A DNA stretch of 64,000 nt from JBGTGG01 sp964398945 (GCA_964398945.1 CAYNOT010000019.1:1-64000); one strand, 5' to 3'. Numbered from the stretch's first letter, positions 51,377-61,033 are shown. Program-made: numbers and translations. The notes: a model not told the origin generated them from the sequence alone.

Positions 51377-52477
51377 TTATCGGGAAATCCTGATTCTTCC
51401 TACTTCATTAATCCTTTTCTCACAAAGCTTAATGGCCGCTTCCTGGCTGGTGATCTTTTCTTCTTCGGCCAGGTTGAGGATATTCAAACAAGTGGTGTAT
51501 ATTTTTTCAGCATGTTCGAATACACGCGCACGATTATAACCACCCAGATATTCGTTATAAACATTGATCAAACCCCCAGCGTTGATCAGGAAATCAGGCG
51601 CATAAACAATTGATTTGTCGATCAGCATATAACCATGCTTTCTTTCTTCCATCAATTGATTATTGGCTGCTCCTGCAATAATGCTACACTTCAAACGCGG
51701 AATGGTAAGATCATTAAGCGTTGCGCCCAATGCACAGGGCGCATATATGTCCATGTCCAAATCATAGATAGCATCCTGGCCTACAGTCTTCACTCCAAAC
51801 TTCGTGGCGATGGTATTTACTTTATCTTCATACAGGTCGGTGATATACACATTGGCTTTCTCTTTCACCAGGTACTCTACCAAATACATCCCTACCTGCC
51901 CAACACCTTGCACACCAATCGTTCTTCCTTCGAGACTATCGGTACCAAATACTTTTTTTGCGGTGGCCTTCATCCCCATGTATACTCCGTATGCGGTCAC
52001 AGGGGAAGGATCGCCTCCACCACCCATTGATTCGGGCAAACCGGTAACATGTTTTGTTTCCATGGAGATATATTCCATGTCCTGGGTTTTCATATTTACA
52101 TCTTCGGCTGTGATGTACTTCCCGTTAAGGCTGTTTACAAACTTTCCGAACCTGCGCATAAACGCTTCGTTCTTTTGGGTTTTTGCATCACCAATGATCA
52201 CGGCCTTTCCTCCACCAAGGTTTAACCCGGTGATTGCGGCTTTGTACGTCATGCCCCGTGATAAGCGAAGCACATCGGTAATGGCTTCTTGTTCCGTTGC
52301 ATAGTTCCACATACGTGTACCGCCAAGCGCTGGCCCCAACGCTGTGTTGTGAATCCCGATGAGGGCTTTTAAACCCGTGGCTTCATCATTACAGAAAACG
52401 AGTTGCTCGTGTTCCAAATTTGTGAGCTTGTCAAAGATCCCAACCTGTTCCGCTTTTTCACGTTCTTTAATCTCCAT
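51377..52477 (-). CDS. Leucine/Glu/Phe/Val-type amino acid dehydrogenase
   Basis: The 366-residue protein is a leucine-dehydrogenase-like oxidoreductase that deaminates branched-chain amino acids with NAD+. The active-site region LSRGMTYKAAITGLNLGGGKAVI (Lys79 and Lys91) and NAD-binding GVQGVGQVGMYLVEYL are present; length matches LeuDH (about 360) rather than glutamate dehydrogenase. It stands alone; a terminator lies downstream. Exact substrate range cannot be told. Confidence 0.93.
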   Translation of the reverse strand: MEIKEREKAEQVGIFDKLTNLEHEQLVFCNDEATGLKALIGIHNTALGPALGGTRMWNYATEQEAITDVLRLSRGMTYKAAITGLNLGGGKAVIIGDAKTQKNEAFMRRFGKFVNSLNGKYITAEDVNMKTQDMEYISMETKHVTGLPESMGGGGDPSPVTAYGVYMGMKATAKKVFGTDSLEGRTIGVQGVGQVGMYLVEYLVKEKANVYITDLYEDKVNTIATKFGVKTVGQDAIYDLDMDIYAPCALGATLNDLTIPRLKCSIIAGAANNQLMEERKHGYMLIDKSIVYAPDFLINAGGLINVYNEYLGGYNRARVFEHAEKIYTTCLNILNLAEEEKITSQEAAIKLCEKRINEVGRIRISR

Positions 52478-52774
52478 ATAATTGATTGATTAGTTCGATT
52501 TGTTTGTTGTAGTTTTGAAGCCATCAAAGATTTGTCAAAACGTACCCATTACGGATGCAAAATTATTCCTTTTATCAGAGTTTTTCAATGGTTTCAAACG
52601 TTTGCATAAACTACTGCGAGGATATTTCGTATTCGTGTAAATTGGCCGAACATTATTCCATAAAAAGCCGTTGACACAAGATTTAAGAGTTATTTTAATT
52701 CCGGAAAAAACGGATCAAATAAACCATTACATCAGACATTTGGGTCTCGGAACAAAAAAACAGGGGAGCAATAA
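52478..52774. other. Divergent intergenic gap
   Basis: About 300 bases between the dehydrogenase and the ABC transporter genes. A TAGTTTTG at 52528 region fits the -7 consensus on the plus strand but is some 240 bases from the next start. No repeat or small gene is recognised. Confidence 0.4.
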
Positions 52775-54565
52775 ATGAAACACCTTAGTTACCTCAATAA
52801 ATACCTGCTGAAATATAAGTGGCATTTGGTCCTCGGATTTGTGTTTATCATTATCTCCACCATTTTCCAAATCGCGCCTGGTATATTGGTGCGTGAGTCC
52901 ATTAATTTGGTAGTTGATAATATTAAAGTATACCGCGCTTTTGAAGGTGTTGATTTGAAAGAAGACTTCTTCGAAATTTTTGCCTACAGCATTTTTATTT
53001 ACGCGGGGTTGATCCTTGTGATTGCGCTCTTGCGCGGGCTCTTCTTATATTTTGTTCGGCAAACGCTGATCGTTATGTCGAGGTTGGTGGAATATGATTT
53101 AAAGAATGAAATTTTCGCGCATTATCAAACCTTGCCGTTAAGTTTTTATCGCAGGAACAACACCGGTGATTTGATGAACCGCATCTCCGAAGATGTGAGC
53201 CGTGTACGTATGTATTTAGGGCCCGCGATTATGTACGGCTTGCAGTTGGTGGTACTGTTTGCCATCCTCATTCCGTTCATGTATTCCATCAGTCCAATGC
53301 TAACAGGCTATGCTTTGATTCCATTGCCATTGCTTTCGTTCAGTATTTATTTTGTAAACAATAAGATTGAAAAAAAATCAGAAGACATTCAAAAAAGCCA
53401 ATCGCGGTTATCAACATTTGCGCAAGAAGCCTTTAGTGGAATACGGGTTATAAAATCTTTCAACCGGGAGAAAGATTCACTGGAAAGGTTTTCAAGCGAA
53501 AGCGAAGAGTATAAAATTGAATCGTTAAAACTCACACGCATCCAGTCGCTGTTTTTCCCGTTGATCATGGGCTTGATCGGTTTAAGCACGATCTTGACAG
53601 TGTATGCCGGAAGCACCGAAGTAATTGCCGGGGATTTATCGTTCGGAAACATTGCTGAGTTTATCATTTATGTAAACTTGCTTACCTGGCCTGTTACTTC
53701 GCTGGGCTGGACCAGCAGCATTGTGAAACGTGCTGAGGCTTCCCAAAAAAGGATCAATGAATTTTTGGAAACGCAAACCAATATCCTTTCAGGGAATTTG
53801 CCCGTACGCGAAATCAAAGGAAAAATTGAGTTCAAAAATGTTTCCTTCACCTATCCGGACACCGGTATCCAGGCGTTGAAAAATCTTTCCTTTACCGTAA
53901 ATCCGGGGGAATCACTCGGTATTATCGGAACAACGGGTTCAGGAAAAAGCACAGTCTCCAACTTGGTTTCGCGGTTGTTTGATGTGCGCGATGGCGAAAT
54001 CCGGATTGACGATATCCCCATTCAGGAGTATTCCCTGAACAACCTGCGCACGCAGATCGGGTATGTGCCACAAGATGTTTTCCTTTTCAGCGATACAATC
54101 GAAAACAATATTGGCTTCGGGCTTTCCAGTGTGGGCGATGAGCGTATTGAACAAGCTGCAAAAGATGCTGACGTATATAAAAACATTATGGAGTTTCCCG
54201 AAGGTTTTAAAACACGTGTAGGTGAACGCGGCATAACTTTATCGGGTGGACAAAAACAGCGGGTTTCCATTGCGCGTGCTGTGGTGCGTGAACCAAAAAT
54301 TTTGATGCTCGATGATGCATTATCTGCCGTAGACACAAAAACCGAAAACAATATTTTAAATAGTTTGAAGCGGATCATGAAAGACCGCACTTCGATCATT
54401 ATTTCACACCGTGTATCCTCTGCGAAGCTGGCCGATAAAATTATTGTGTTATCGGATGGGCAAATTGTCGAGCAAGGAACGCATGAATCGTTATTGGAAC
54501 ACAACGGTATTTATGCAGAGCTCTTTGAAAAGCAAGGACAGTTGGATGAGGAGCCGATTGGATAA
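52775..54565 (+). CDS. ABC exporter half-transporter, MdlA/YheI-like
   Basis: The 596-residue protein has a six-helix type-IV exporter domain (about 1-320) and an ATPase domain with Walker A GTTGSGKST near 385, signature LSGGQKQR near 489, and Walker B ILMLDDALSAVD near 509. The residue after the Walker B Asp is Asp, not the catalytic Glu, the hallmark of the degenerate partner in heterodimeric exporters such as MdlAB and YheI/YheH. A purine-rich GGGGAG 10 bases before the ATG is one of few SD-like sequences in the window. The likely partner is at 55417-57189. Confidence 0.94.
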   Translation: MKHLSYLNKYLLKYKWHLVLGFVFIIISTIFQIAPGILVRESINLVVDNIKVYRAFEGVDLKEDFFEIFAYSIFIYAGLILVIALLRGLFLYFVRQTLIVMSRLVEYDLKNEIFAHYQTLPLSFYRRNNTGDLMNRISEDVSRVRMYLGPAIMYGLQLVVLFAILIPFMYSISPMLTGYALIPLPLLSFSIYFVNNKIEKKSEDIQKSQSRLSTFAQEAFSGIRVIKSFNREKDSLERFSSESEEYKIESLKLTRIQSLFFPLIMGLIGLSTILTVYAGSTEVIAGDLSFGNIAEFIIYVNLLTWPVTSLGWTSSIVKRAEASQKRINEFLETQTNILSGNLPVREIKGKIEFKNVSFTYPDTGIQALKNLSFTVNPGESLGIIGTTGSGKSTVSNLVSRLFDVRDGEIRIDDIPIQEYSLNNLRTQIGYVPQDVFLFSDTIENNIGFGLSSVGDERIEQAAKDADVYKNIMEFPEGFKTRVGERGITLSGGQKQRVSIARAVVREPKILMLDDALSAVDTKTENNILNSLKRIMKDRTSIIISHRVSSAKLADKIIVLSDGQIVEQGTHESLLEHNGIYAELFEKQGQLDEEPIG

Positions 54566-54567
54566 TG

Positions 54568-54628
54568 TACTGATTGCTAATTTCTAATTCAATTCGCTGA
54601 ACACTACAATTAGTAATTAGAAATCAGG
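54568..54628. repeat. AT-rich inverted repeat between convergent genes
   Basis: CTGATTGCTAATTTCTAATT near 54570 pairs with AATTAGTAATTAGAAATCAG near 54609 at about 16 of 20 positions. It sits between the stops of two convergent genes, like the element at 11683, and has no T run. Confidence 0.45.
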
Positions 54629-54638
54629 TCATTAGAAA

Positions 54639-55364
54639 TTACTTGAAAATGTACCGCAGCCCAACACCGCCCTGCAATTTTGTCCAGCCGGGATCCAATC
54701 CCACATCCGTAAAAACTTCCACTTCCATAAAGGCAGAGATGGGCATTTGAAAATATGAGTATTCAATGCCCGTGACAAACTCCGGGCCGTAGGTAAACCG
54801 GCTCCTATCAAAGCGGCCAAATTTATTCTGATTAATTCCGTCATCGTATAAGTAATCGTATGTGAGTTGAACGGTTTTTATTTCAAAGCCAACCCCCATA
54901 TAGAACCGCAAGCCCGGTGATACTTTTTCAATATCGAAGTGGCGTAAAATTTTAAACTCACCCACTAAATCAGCCTTTGCCTGATGCGCCAGGTAATCAA
55001 TCCCACCAGTGGTTGGAATGGTATCGACCTCAACATACTTATCAAATTGTTCGCGATAATACCGACTGTACAAAGCACTTGCGGCTTTTCCAAAATCCAC
55101 AACGAAGCCCCATTTTTTGTCATAATAAAATTTATAGGTGAGTGCGAATGGGTCGCCCAACTTTATCCCGATCCCCTGATACGGAAATTGACTGTTTTCA
55201 AAAATCGGGCATACAATTTTTGCCTTGCTTTTCGGCATCCGGATAGGGTTTTTACTGTGCCGCTTTTGTGAATACACGCTCTTGGAATAATTCCGCTGCT
55301 GGCCAATCGCAGGCAAGCTGAAAACCAGCAACAGGAGCAGGAAACAGGTCTTTTTGAAGCGCAT
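54639..55364 (-). CDS. Hypothetical outer-membrane beta-barrel protein
   Basis: The 241-residue protein has a signal peptide (about 1-21, ending IGQQ), a basic linker (RNYSKSVYSQKRHSKNPIRMPKSKAK), then alternating strands with aromatic ends (YQGIGIKLGDPFALTYKFYYDKKWGFVVDFG; FYMGVGFEIKTVQLTYDYLY) and a C-terminal strand VGLRYIFK. This fits an eight-strand outer-membrane barrel. Function unknown. It lies between two ABC half-transporter genes, though on the strand of only one. Confidence 0.82.
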   Translation of the reverse strand: MRFKKTCFLLLLLVFSLPAIGQQRNYSKSVYSQKRHSKNPIRMPKSKAKIVCPIFENSQFPYQGIGIKLGDPFALTYKFYYDKKWGFVVDFGKAASALYSRYYREQFDKYVEVDTIPTTGGIDYLAHQAKADLVGEFKILRHFDIEKVSPGLRFYMGVGFEIKTVQLTYDYLYDDGINQNKFGRFDRSRFTYGPEFVTGIEYSYFQMPISAFMEVEVFTDVGLDPGWTKLQGGVGLRYIFK

Positions 55365-55392
55365 TAGAGCAAATATAATCCATTTGCTCTAA
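55364..55392. promoter_or_regulatory. Perfect inverted repeat over the -7 box and start of the beta-barrel gene
   Basis: TTAGAGCAAAT (55364-55374) and ATTTGCTCTAA (55382-55392) are perfect inverted arms with a seven-base spacer. On the minus strand the repeat covers TATATTTG (55370-55377), an exact -7 match five bases before ATG 55364. It could be an operator, or a hairpin that sequesters the start. Confidence 0.55.
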
Positions 55393-55416
55393 CCCTTTCA
55401 TCCGGCAGGGTCAGGG

Positions 55417-57189
55417 TTATGCAAACTCTTTATACTGCATTTTGTGGAGTTGGCTGTAGCTTCCACCCTTCAGCAACAATTCTTCATGCGTTCCTTCCTC
55501 AACGATTTCACCATGATCAAGCACGATGATCTTGTCTGCTTTTTGTATTGTGGAAAGGCGATGTGCAATTACAATTGCGGTCCGTCCCTTCATCATTTTA
55601 TCAATCGCATTTTGGATGAGCTCCTCCGTTTCTGAATCCACAGAAGAAGTTGCTTCATCCAATACCAATACCCGTGGATCATACACCATTGCCCGGATAA
55701 AAGAAAGCAATTGCCGCTGGCCAACAGAAAGTGTTGCCCCACGCTCCATCACATTGTACTGAAGTTTTCCGGGCAACCGTTCAATGAACTTTCGCGCTCC
55801 CACCAAATCAGCAGCATGCCATATCATCTCTTCTGTTACTTCCGGGTTGTTCAATGAAATGTTGTTGAAAATCGTATCCGAAAAAAGGAATACATCCTGC
55901 AACACCACACCAATATTCCTGCGCAGTGAGCCCAGTTCATATTCAGAAAGATCACGACCATCCACAACAATATTCCCTTTGTTGATTTCGTAAAAACGAT
56001 TTAACAAATTGATAATAGAGGATTTGCCGGCACCCGTTGCCCCCACTAATGCAATGGTTTCCCCCGGTTGAATGGTTATGCTAATGTTTTTTAACACATA
56101 TTCTTCATCGGTGTACGCAAACCAAACTTTATCAAATTCTATTTTACCTTCGAGATGATCGATGTTGATCGCTCCTGTGTTTTGAATATGCTCATCACTA
56201 TCGATCAGGTTTAAGATTCTGGAAGAACTTACAATCCCCATTTGCAAGGTGTTGTAGCGATCCGCAATCATCCGTATCGGGCGGAAGAACATTTGTATGT
56301 ACATGATAAACGCTACCAGCTTGCCCACGGTAATTCCTGTTTCTTCAAAATTGATCACCCCGCGCGCACCGTACCATACCAACAAGCCAATGCCTGCGGC
56401 ACCAATAATCTCTGCCACCGGAAAATAAATGGAATAATACAGTACTGATTTTAAGTTTGCATTCCGATGTTCTTTATTGATCCGGTTGAATTTCCCAAAC
56501 TCTGTTTTTTCACTTCCAAAAATCTGGACAATGTTCATCCCCGAAATATGTTCCTGCACAAATGTGTTCAGGTTGGAAACTGCATTTCGAACATCATTAA
56601 AAGTAACCTTGATTTTTTCTTTGAAAACATAGGTACTGATCAACATCAGGGGAATGGTGGAAAGACTAAGCAAAGCCAAACGCCAATCGGTATAAAACAT
56701 AAGGCCCATGATGAATACAATCTGTAGCAAATCTGAAATCATGGCCGCCAATCCTTCACTAAACACATCGGCCAGCGTTTCTACATCCGAAATCGTGCGG
56801 GTCACCAATCTTCCAATCGGTGTTTTATCAAAAAACTTTAAGCGAAGGGAAAGCAAATGTTGGTAAAGTTTTATCCGAATATCCCGAATTACATGTTGGC
56901 CAATCCAACCGGATAAATACGTATGTGAATATTGAACAACTGATTGAAGCAACAATAAAACAACCAGGAAGCCCATCACCATCAACAATCCCTGGTAGTC
57001 CCCGAAAGCTACATGCTTATCAAGCGTCCACTGGATGAGCAGGGGCCGTAAAGGAGCAACGATCCCCAATGAAACAGTAAGAAAAACAAGAAAATAGAAA
57101 CGGCCTTTGTAGGGTTGAAGATATTTCGTCAACCGTTTCAACACGTTGAAGTCAATAATATTACCGCTGCTGATTTTCTCTTTCTCCAC
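55417..57189 (-). CDS. ABC exporter half-transporter, MdlB/YheH-like
   Basis: The 590-residue protein has six membrane helices (about 20-320) and an ATPase domain with Walker A GATGAGKSS, signature TLSVGQRQL and Walker B VLVLDEATSSVD. It has the catalytic Glu, but its signature is LSVGQ in place of LSGGQ. This pattern complements the Asp-for-Glu change in the ABC protein at 52775, as in the MdlA/MdlB pair, so a heterodimer with one degenerate site is likely. Substrate unknown; lipids or drugs are typical. truA lies nine bases upstream on the same strand. Confidence 0.95.
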   Translation of the reverse strand: MEKEKISSGNIIDFNVLKRLTKYLQPYKGRFYFLVFLTVSLGIVAPLRPLLIQWTLDKHVAFGDYQGLLMVMGFLVVLLLLQSVVQYSHTYLSGWIGQHVIRDIRIKLYQHLLSLRLKFFDKTPIGRLVTRTISDVETLADVFSEGLAAMISDLLQIVFIMGLMFYTDWRLALLSLSTIPLMLISTYVFKEKIKVTFNDVRNAVSNLNTFVQEHISGMNIVQIFGSEKTEFGKFNRINKEHRNANLKSVLYYSIYFPVAEIIGAAGIGLLVWYGARGVINFEETGITVGKLVAFIMYIQMFFRPIRMIADRYNTLQMGIVSSSRILNLIDSDEHIQNTGAINIDHLEGKIEFDKVWFAYTDEEYVLKNISITIQPGETIALVGATGAGKSSIINLLNRFYEINKGNIVVDGRDLSEYELGSLRRNIGVVLQDVFLFSDTIFNNISLNNPEVTEEMIWHAADLVGARKFIERLPGKLQYNVMERGATLSVGQRQLLSFIRAMVYDPRVLVLDEATSSVDSETEELIQNAIDKMMKGRTAIVIAHRLSTIQKADKIIVLDHGEIVEEGTHEELLLKGGSYSQLHKMQYKEFA

Positions 57190-57198
57190 TACTTCTAT

Positions 57199-57951
57199 TC
57201 AATTCTTTAAAAATAATGAGGGTGGATACTTTACCCTGGTCAGGAACAACCCGGATGGTGAAACATTTTCCCCTGCTCGTTTTCTGTCTTTGCTTTTTAT
57301 AACCTGTTTGAAATCTGCTAGTGATATTTTACCTGACCCAACTTCCAACAATGTGCCGACCGTGGCGCGCACCATGCCCCGCAAAAACCGGTTGGCCTCA
57401 ACCTGAAAAATCAATACATCCCCTCGCTCAACCCAATGCGCTGTTTTTATTGTACAAAGAAAGTTATTTACATCCGTTTTCACTTTACTAAAACACTGAA
57501 AATCGTGCGCACCGAGTAATAACGCAGCGGCCTTGTTTAGGGTTTGAATATTTACAGGCTTATAATAGTGCAAGGAATAGCCTTCTAAAAAGGGGTTCTT
57601 CTTTCGGGTAATACGATATTCGTATGCCCGGCTAATAGCTGAATAGCGGGCATGTGCTTCCGGTTTTACAGGCACTATCCGATTTATGGCAATTGCCCGT
57701 GGAAGAAAATTGTTCAACTTAAACAGCAATACATCCTTATCGAAAGGTTTTTCAATATCAGCATGGAAAAATTGCTGGGCACAATGAACCCCGGTGTCGG
57801 TACGGCCACTGCCAACAATTTGAACAGGTGTATTCAATAAGGTACTAAGCGATTCTTCTACAATTTGTTGCACGCCAATGGCATTCTTCTGGCTTTGCCA
57901 GCCGTGATAGCTTCGTCCATCGTATTGTATTTCAAAAAAAAAGCGTGGCAT
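57199..57951 (-). CDS. truA: tRNA pseudouridine synthase A
   Basis: The 250-residue protein is TruA, which isomerises uridines 38-40 of tRNA anticodon stems. It starts MPRFFFEIQYDGRSYHGWQSQ, followed by the catalytic GSGRTDTGVHC (Asp52) and RFLRGMVRATVGTLLEVGSG near the C terminus. ATG 57951 is preferred over 57978. It is the upstream gene of a pair with the MdlB-like transporter, which starts nine bases after it. Confidence 0.96.
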   Translation of the reverse strand: MPRFFFEIQYDGRSYHGWQSQKNAIGVQQIVEESLSTLLNTPVQIVGSGRTDTGVHCAQQFFHADIEKPFDKDVLLFKLNNFLPRAIAINRIVPVKPEAHARYSAISRAYEYRITRKKNPFLEGYSLHYYKPVNIQTLNKAAALLLGAHDFQCFSKVKTDVNNFLCTIKTAHWVERGDVLIFQVEANRFLRGMVRATVGTLLEVGSGKISLADFKQVIKSKDRKRAGENVSPSGLFLTRVKYPPSLFLKN

Positions 57952-58093
57952 ACATGAATAACCAACCCCGATGACCACGGGAATCGAAGTGCAATAATCG
58001 ACATTCTTTAATTAAATCGGATTGAAATCCTTGACTCTCTTTTCAGCCATTCCGCTTTATCGTAGTTTTACGGCAACGAAATTCAAAATCAGT

Positions 58094-58558
58094 ATGTGGC
58101 AGCGCGTTCAAACCATTTTTCTTTGTCTGGTTATTTTATGTTTGGTGGCTTCGATTTTTTTTCCAATCTGGACATTTGGGGAAGGGACAGCAATCGCACA
58201 CAAACTTTTCCCGCTTCACTATTCAACCATTGAAGATGGTGAGATGAACACACAGTACTTTCCGTATTCAATTACCGCAATCCTATCCATAGCCGCTGCT
58301 ACGGTGGCATTCATCCAAATCGGAAAATATAAAAACCGGATGCTCCAGATGAAATTAGGTGCGCTCAACTCCCTTTTATTGGTAGGTGCCATCGGGTCAT
58401 CGGTGTATTTGGCCAGCCAGTTGGTCAATCAATTTCAAGGCGGAAACTACGGCTTCGGGCTTTACCTGCCCGGGGTTGCTGTTATTTGTAACCTGATTGC
58501 CAACCGTTTTATCAGAAAAGACGAAAAACTGGTTCGGGATTCGGACCGGATACGGTAG
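58094..58558 (+). CDS. DUF4293 membrane protein
   Basis: The 154-residue protein starts MWQRVQTIFLCLVIL, the usual DUF4293 beginning, and has four hydrophobic helices (about 5-25, 55-75, 83-105 and 120-140), ending in a charged tail. The family is restricted to Bacteroidota, and its function is unknown. ATG 58094 is chosen over an in-frame start at 58022, whose 24 extra residues precede the family start. It is divergent from truA. Confidence 0.9.
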   Translation: MWQRVQTIFLCLVILCLVASIFFPIWTFGEGTAIAHKLFPLHYSTIEDGEMNTQYFPYSITAILSIAAATVAFIQIGKYKNRMLQMKLGALNSLLLVGAIGSSVYLASQLVNQFQGGNYGFGLYLPGVAVICNLIANRFIRKDEKLVRDSDRIR

Positions 58559-58587
58559 TTGTTACCTTTAGCATAAATATAGCTACC

Positions 58588-58980
58588 ATGAAAAAAATAA
58601 ATTTAAAAAACTTCCTCTTCCTTTGCATCCTTCTTGTTAGTTGTTCAGACGATGATTCATTGAATTCTGAAACAACTCTTTTAGTAGACTTTCAATGGTG
58701 GAATTCTGAGATAATCGGGAGTTCTCCTTCCGGTTATTCCGTTGTATCCCCAATCCTTTTCAAAAGAGATAATAATGTTTACTTAGGAAGCACTCAAGCA
58801 GAATGGAGTTTTATCGAAAATGGTCGTTCGATAAAATTTGTATATCCTGGAGCAAACTATTCTGATAAATGGGAGATTGTGAATTTAACAGAAAACGAAC
58901 TTAGGTATAAGCATTATAGTAAAACAGGTGACTTTTTGGTAGAACTTAAATATACTAAGTGCGAAACTCCACCTTGTTAA
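58588..58980 (+). CDS. Small hypothetical lipoprotein
   Basis: The 130-residue protein has a signal peptide and lipobox LLVSC (Cys19) followed by the acidic SDDDS, an export signal to the surface in some Bacteroidota. The rest is a small beta domain (WWNSEIIG...YKHYSKTGDFLVELKYTK) like lipocalin-type small lipoproteins. It ends with CETPPC. A TACCTTTA near 58564 may be its -7 box. The function is unknown. Confidence 0.8.
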   Translation: MKKINLKNFLFLCILLVSCSDDDSLNSETTLLVDFQWWNSEIIGSSPSGYSVVSPILFKRDNNVYLGSTQAEWSFIENGRSIKFVYPGANYSDKWEIVNLTENELRYKHYSKTGDFLVELKYTKCETPPC

Positions 58981-59125
58981 GATACTTTGTAGCTCCTGTC
59001 ATCCTGTCACCATTTTTCTTTTTGGAATAGCTTTTGGGCTTTAGGCTTCCCGATAAAATTTATTGATTAAACGGGCCTGAACTTTACCAAACCGGTAGAA
59101 TTCAGCCATCCTGACATTAACTAAA

Positions 59126-61033
59126 ATGACAACAAATACCATGGAAGAAAAAGGAACGATTTCCATCCACACCGAAAACATTTTCCCCATCATCAAAAAA
59201 TTCCTCTACTCCGATCATGAGATTTTTTTGCGGGAGCTTGTTTCCAACGCGGTTGACGCAACCCAAAAACTAAAGAAACTTGCCAGCCTGGGCGAAGTGA
59301 AAGAAGATATTGGCGATACCCAAATTGAAGTTTCCTTCGACAAGAAAAGGAAGACCATCACCGTGAGTGACAAAGGACTTGGAATGACAGGCGAGGAGGT
59401 CAAGAAATACATCAACCAAATTGCCTTCTCCGGTGCTGCGGAATTTGTGGAAAAATTCAAAGACAAAGGAGACGCAAAAGACATCATCGGAAAATTTGGC
59501 CTTGGATTTTACTCTTCCTTTATGGTGGCCGACCGTGTAACTATAATTTCGCGCTCGTTCACAGCTGCCGAAGATGAAGCTGCGCAATGGGATTGCGATG
59601 GAAGCACGGAATTCGAATTGAAGCCCACAAAAAAAGCTACCCGTGGAACGGATGTGATCCTTCACGTCAACAAAGAATCCGAAGAATTCCTGGATGAGTT
59701 CAGATTAAAAGGGATCCTTGAAAAATATTGTAAGTTCTTACCAGTTGAAATCAAATTTGGAACAACAGAAAAGCAGGAACCGGATGGCGAGGACAAAGAT
59801 GGAAAACCAAAAACGAAAAGTGTCTCCGTTGATCGCATTATCAACAACACTTCCCCGCTCTGGACAAAATCCCCCAAGGATTTAAAAGACGAAGATTACT
59901 TAAGTTTTTATAAAGAACTTTATCCGTTCTCGGAAGATCCGTTGTTTTGGATCCATCTGAATGTCGATTATCCGTTCAACCTTACCGGGATACTGTATTT
60001 CCCGAAAGTGAAGAACGATTTCGAAATCCAGAAAAACAAAATCCAACTCTACTCGCGCCAGGTGTTCATTACCGATGAGGTAAAAGATGTAGTCCCGGAT
60101 TTCCTGATGTTGCTTCATGGTGTTTTGGACTCACCGGATATTCCGTTGAATGTTTCGCGTAGCTACTTGCAATCAGATTCGAATGTGAAGAAAATCAATC
60201 AGCACATCACGAAGAAAGTTGCCGACAAGCTTCAGGAGTTGTTCAAAAAGGAAAGGCCATCATTCGAAGCGAAGTGGGATGACATCGGGTTGTTTGTGAA
60301 GTACGGTATCATCAGCGATGAAAAATTCTATGACAAAGCCAAAGACTTTACGCTTTTCAAAAACACAGAAGGAAAGTACTTCACTTTTGAGGAGTACAAT
60401 GAAAAAGTAAAAGTCAACCAGACCGACAAGGACAAGAACGTTGTCTATTTATACACCAGTGATATCGGTAAACAAGACAGTTTCATCCAGGGCGCTAAGA
60501 ATAAAGGGTACGATGTGCTTTTATTGGAAGGCATGTTGGACAACCACTTTATCAATACACTCGAACAAAAACTTGAAAAGGTGCAGTTGAAACGTGTGGA
60601 TAGTGAAACAATCGAAAAGCTTATCGACAAAGATGAGAAGCTGGAGAGTGTGCTTTCTACCGAGGAGCAAGAAACCGTAAAAGGAATTTTTGAAAAAGCG
60701 ATCAACAACAAAAACATGACCGTAGCGGTGGAGTCACTTTCCCCGGACGATCTTCCAGTTGTGATCACGATGAGCGAATTCATGCGCAGGATGAAAGACA
60801 TGGCCAAGACTGGCGGTAGCCCGTATGCATTTATGGGCAACATGCCGGAGAACTACAATGTGGCCGTGAATGGCAACCACGGCATTATCCAAAAGATCGT
60901 GAAAGCGGAAACAGAAGAAGAAAAAAGCAAGTTGGCCAAGCAAGCTTTTGACCTTGCTTTGCTTTCGCAGAATATGCTTACCGGAGCGGACTTAACGAAT
61001 TTTATTAAGCGAAGCGTGGAGCTGGTTTCTTAA
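59126..61033 (+). CDS. htpG: Chaperone HtpG (Hsp90)
   Basis: The 635-residue protein is bacterial Hsp90. The N-terminal GHKL ATPase domain has FLRELVSNAVDATQKLK (Glu and Asn of the ATP site), DKGLGMTGEEV and IGKFGLGFYSSFMVAD; the middle domain follows with the SRSYLQSDSNVKKI-type segment (SRSYLQ); the C-terminal dimerisation domain ends near LLSQNMLTGADLTNF. ATG 59126 is used; ATG 59141 (MEEKGTISIHTENIF) is an equally plausible start. It is isolated, followed on the other strand by a gene remnant. Confidence 0.97.
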   Translation: MTTNTMEEKGTISIHTENIFPIIKKFLYSDHEIFLRELVSNAVDATQKLKKLASLGEVKEDIGDTQIEVSFDKKRKTITVSDKGLGMTGEEVKKYINQIAFSGAAEFVEKFKDKGDAKDIIGKFGLGFYSSFMVADRVTIISRSFTAAEDEAAQWDCDGSTEFELKPTKKATRGTDVILHVNKESEEFLDEFRLKGILEKYCKFLPVEIKFGTTEKQEPDGEDKDGKPKTKSVSVDRIINNTSPLWTKSPKDLKDEDYLSFYKELYPFSEDPLFWIHLNVDYPFNLTGILYFPKVKNDFEIQKNKIQLYSRQVFITDEVKDVVPDFLMLLHGVLDSPDIPLNVSRSYLQSDSNVKKINQHITKKVADKLQELFKKERPSFEAKWDDIGLFVKYGIISDEKFYDKAKDFTLFKNTEGKYFTFEEYNEKVKVNQTDKDKNVVYLYTSDIGKQDSFIQGAKNKGYDVLLLEGMLDNHFINTLEQKLEKVQLKRVDSETIEKLIDKDEKLESVLSTEEQETVKGIFEKAINNKNMTVAVESLSPDDLPVVITMSEFMRRMKDMAKTGGSPYAFMGNMPENYNVAVNGNHGIIQKIVKAETEEEKSKLAKQAFDLALLSQNMLTGADLTNFIKRSVELVS

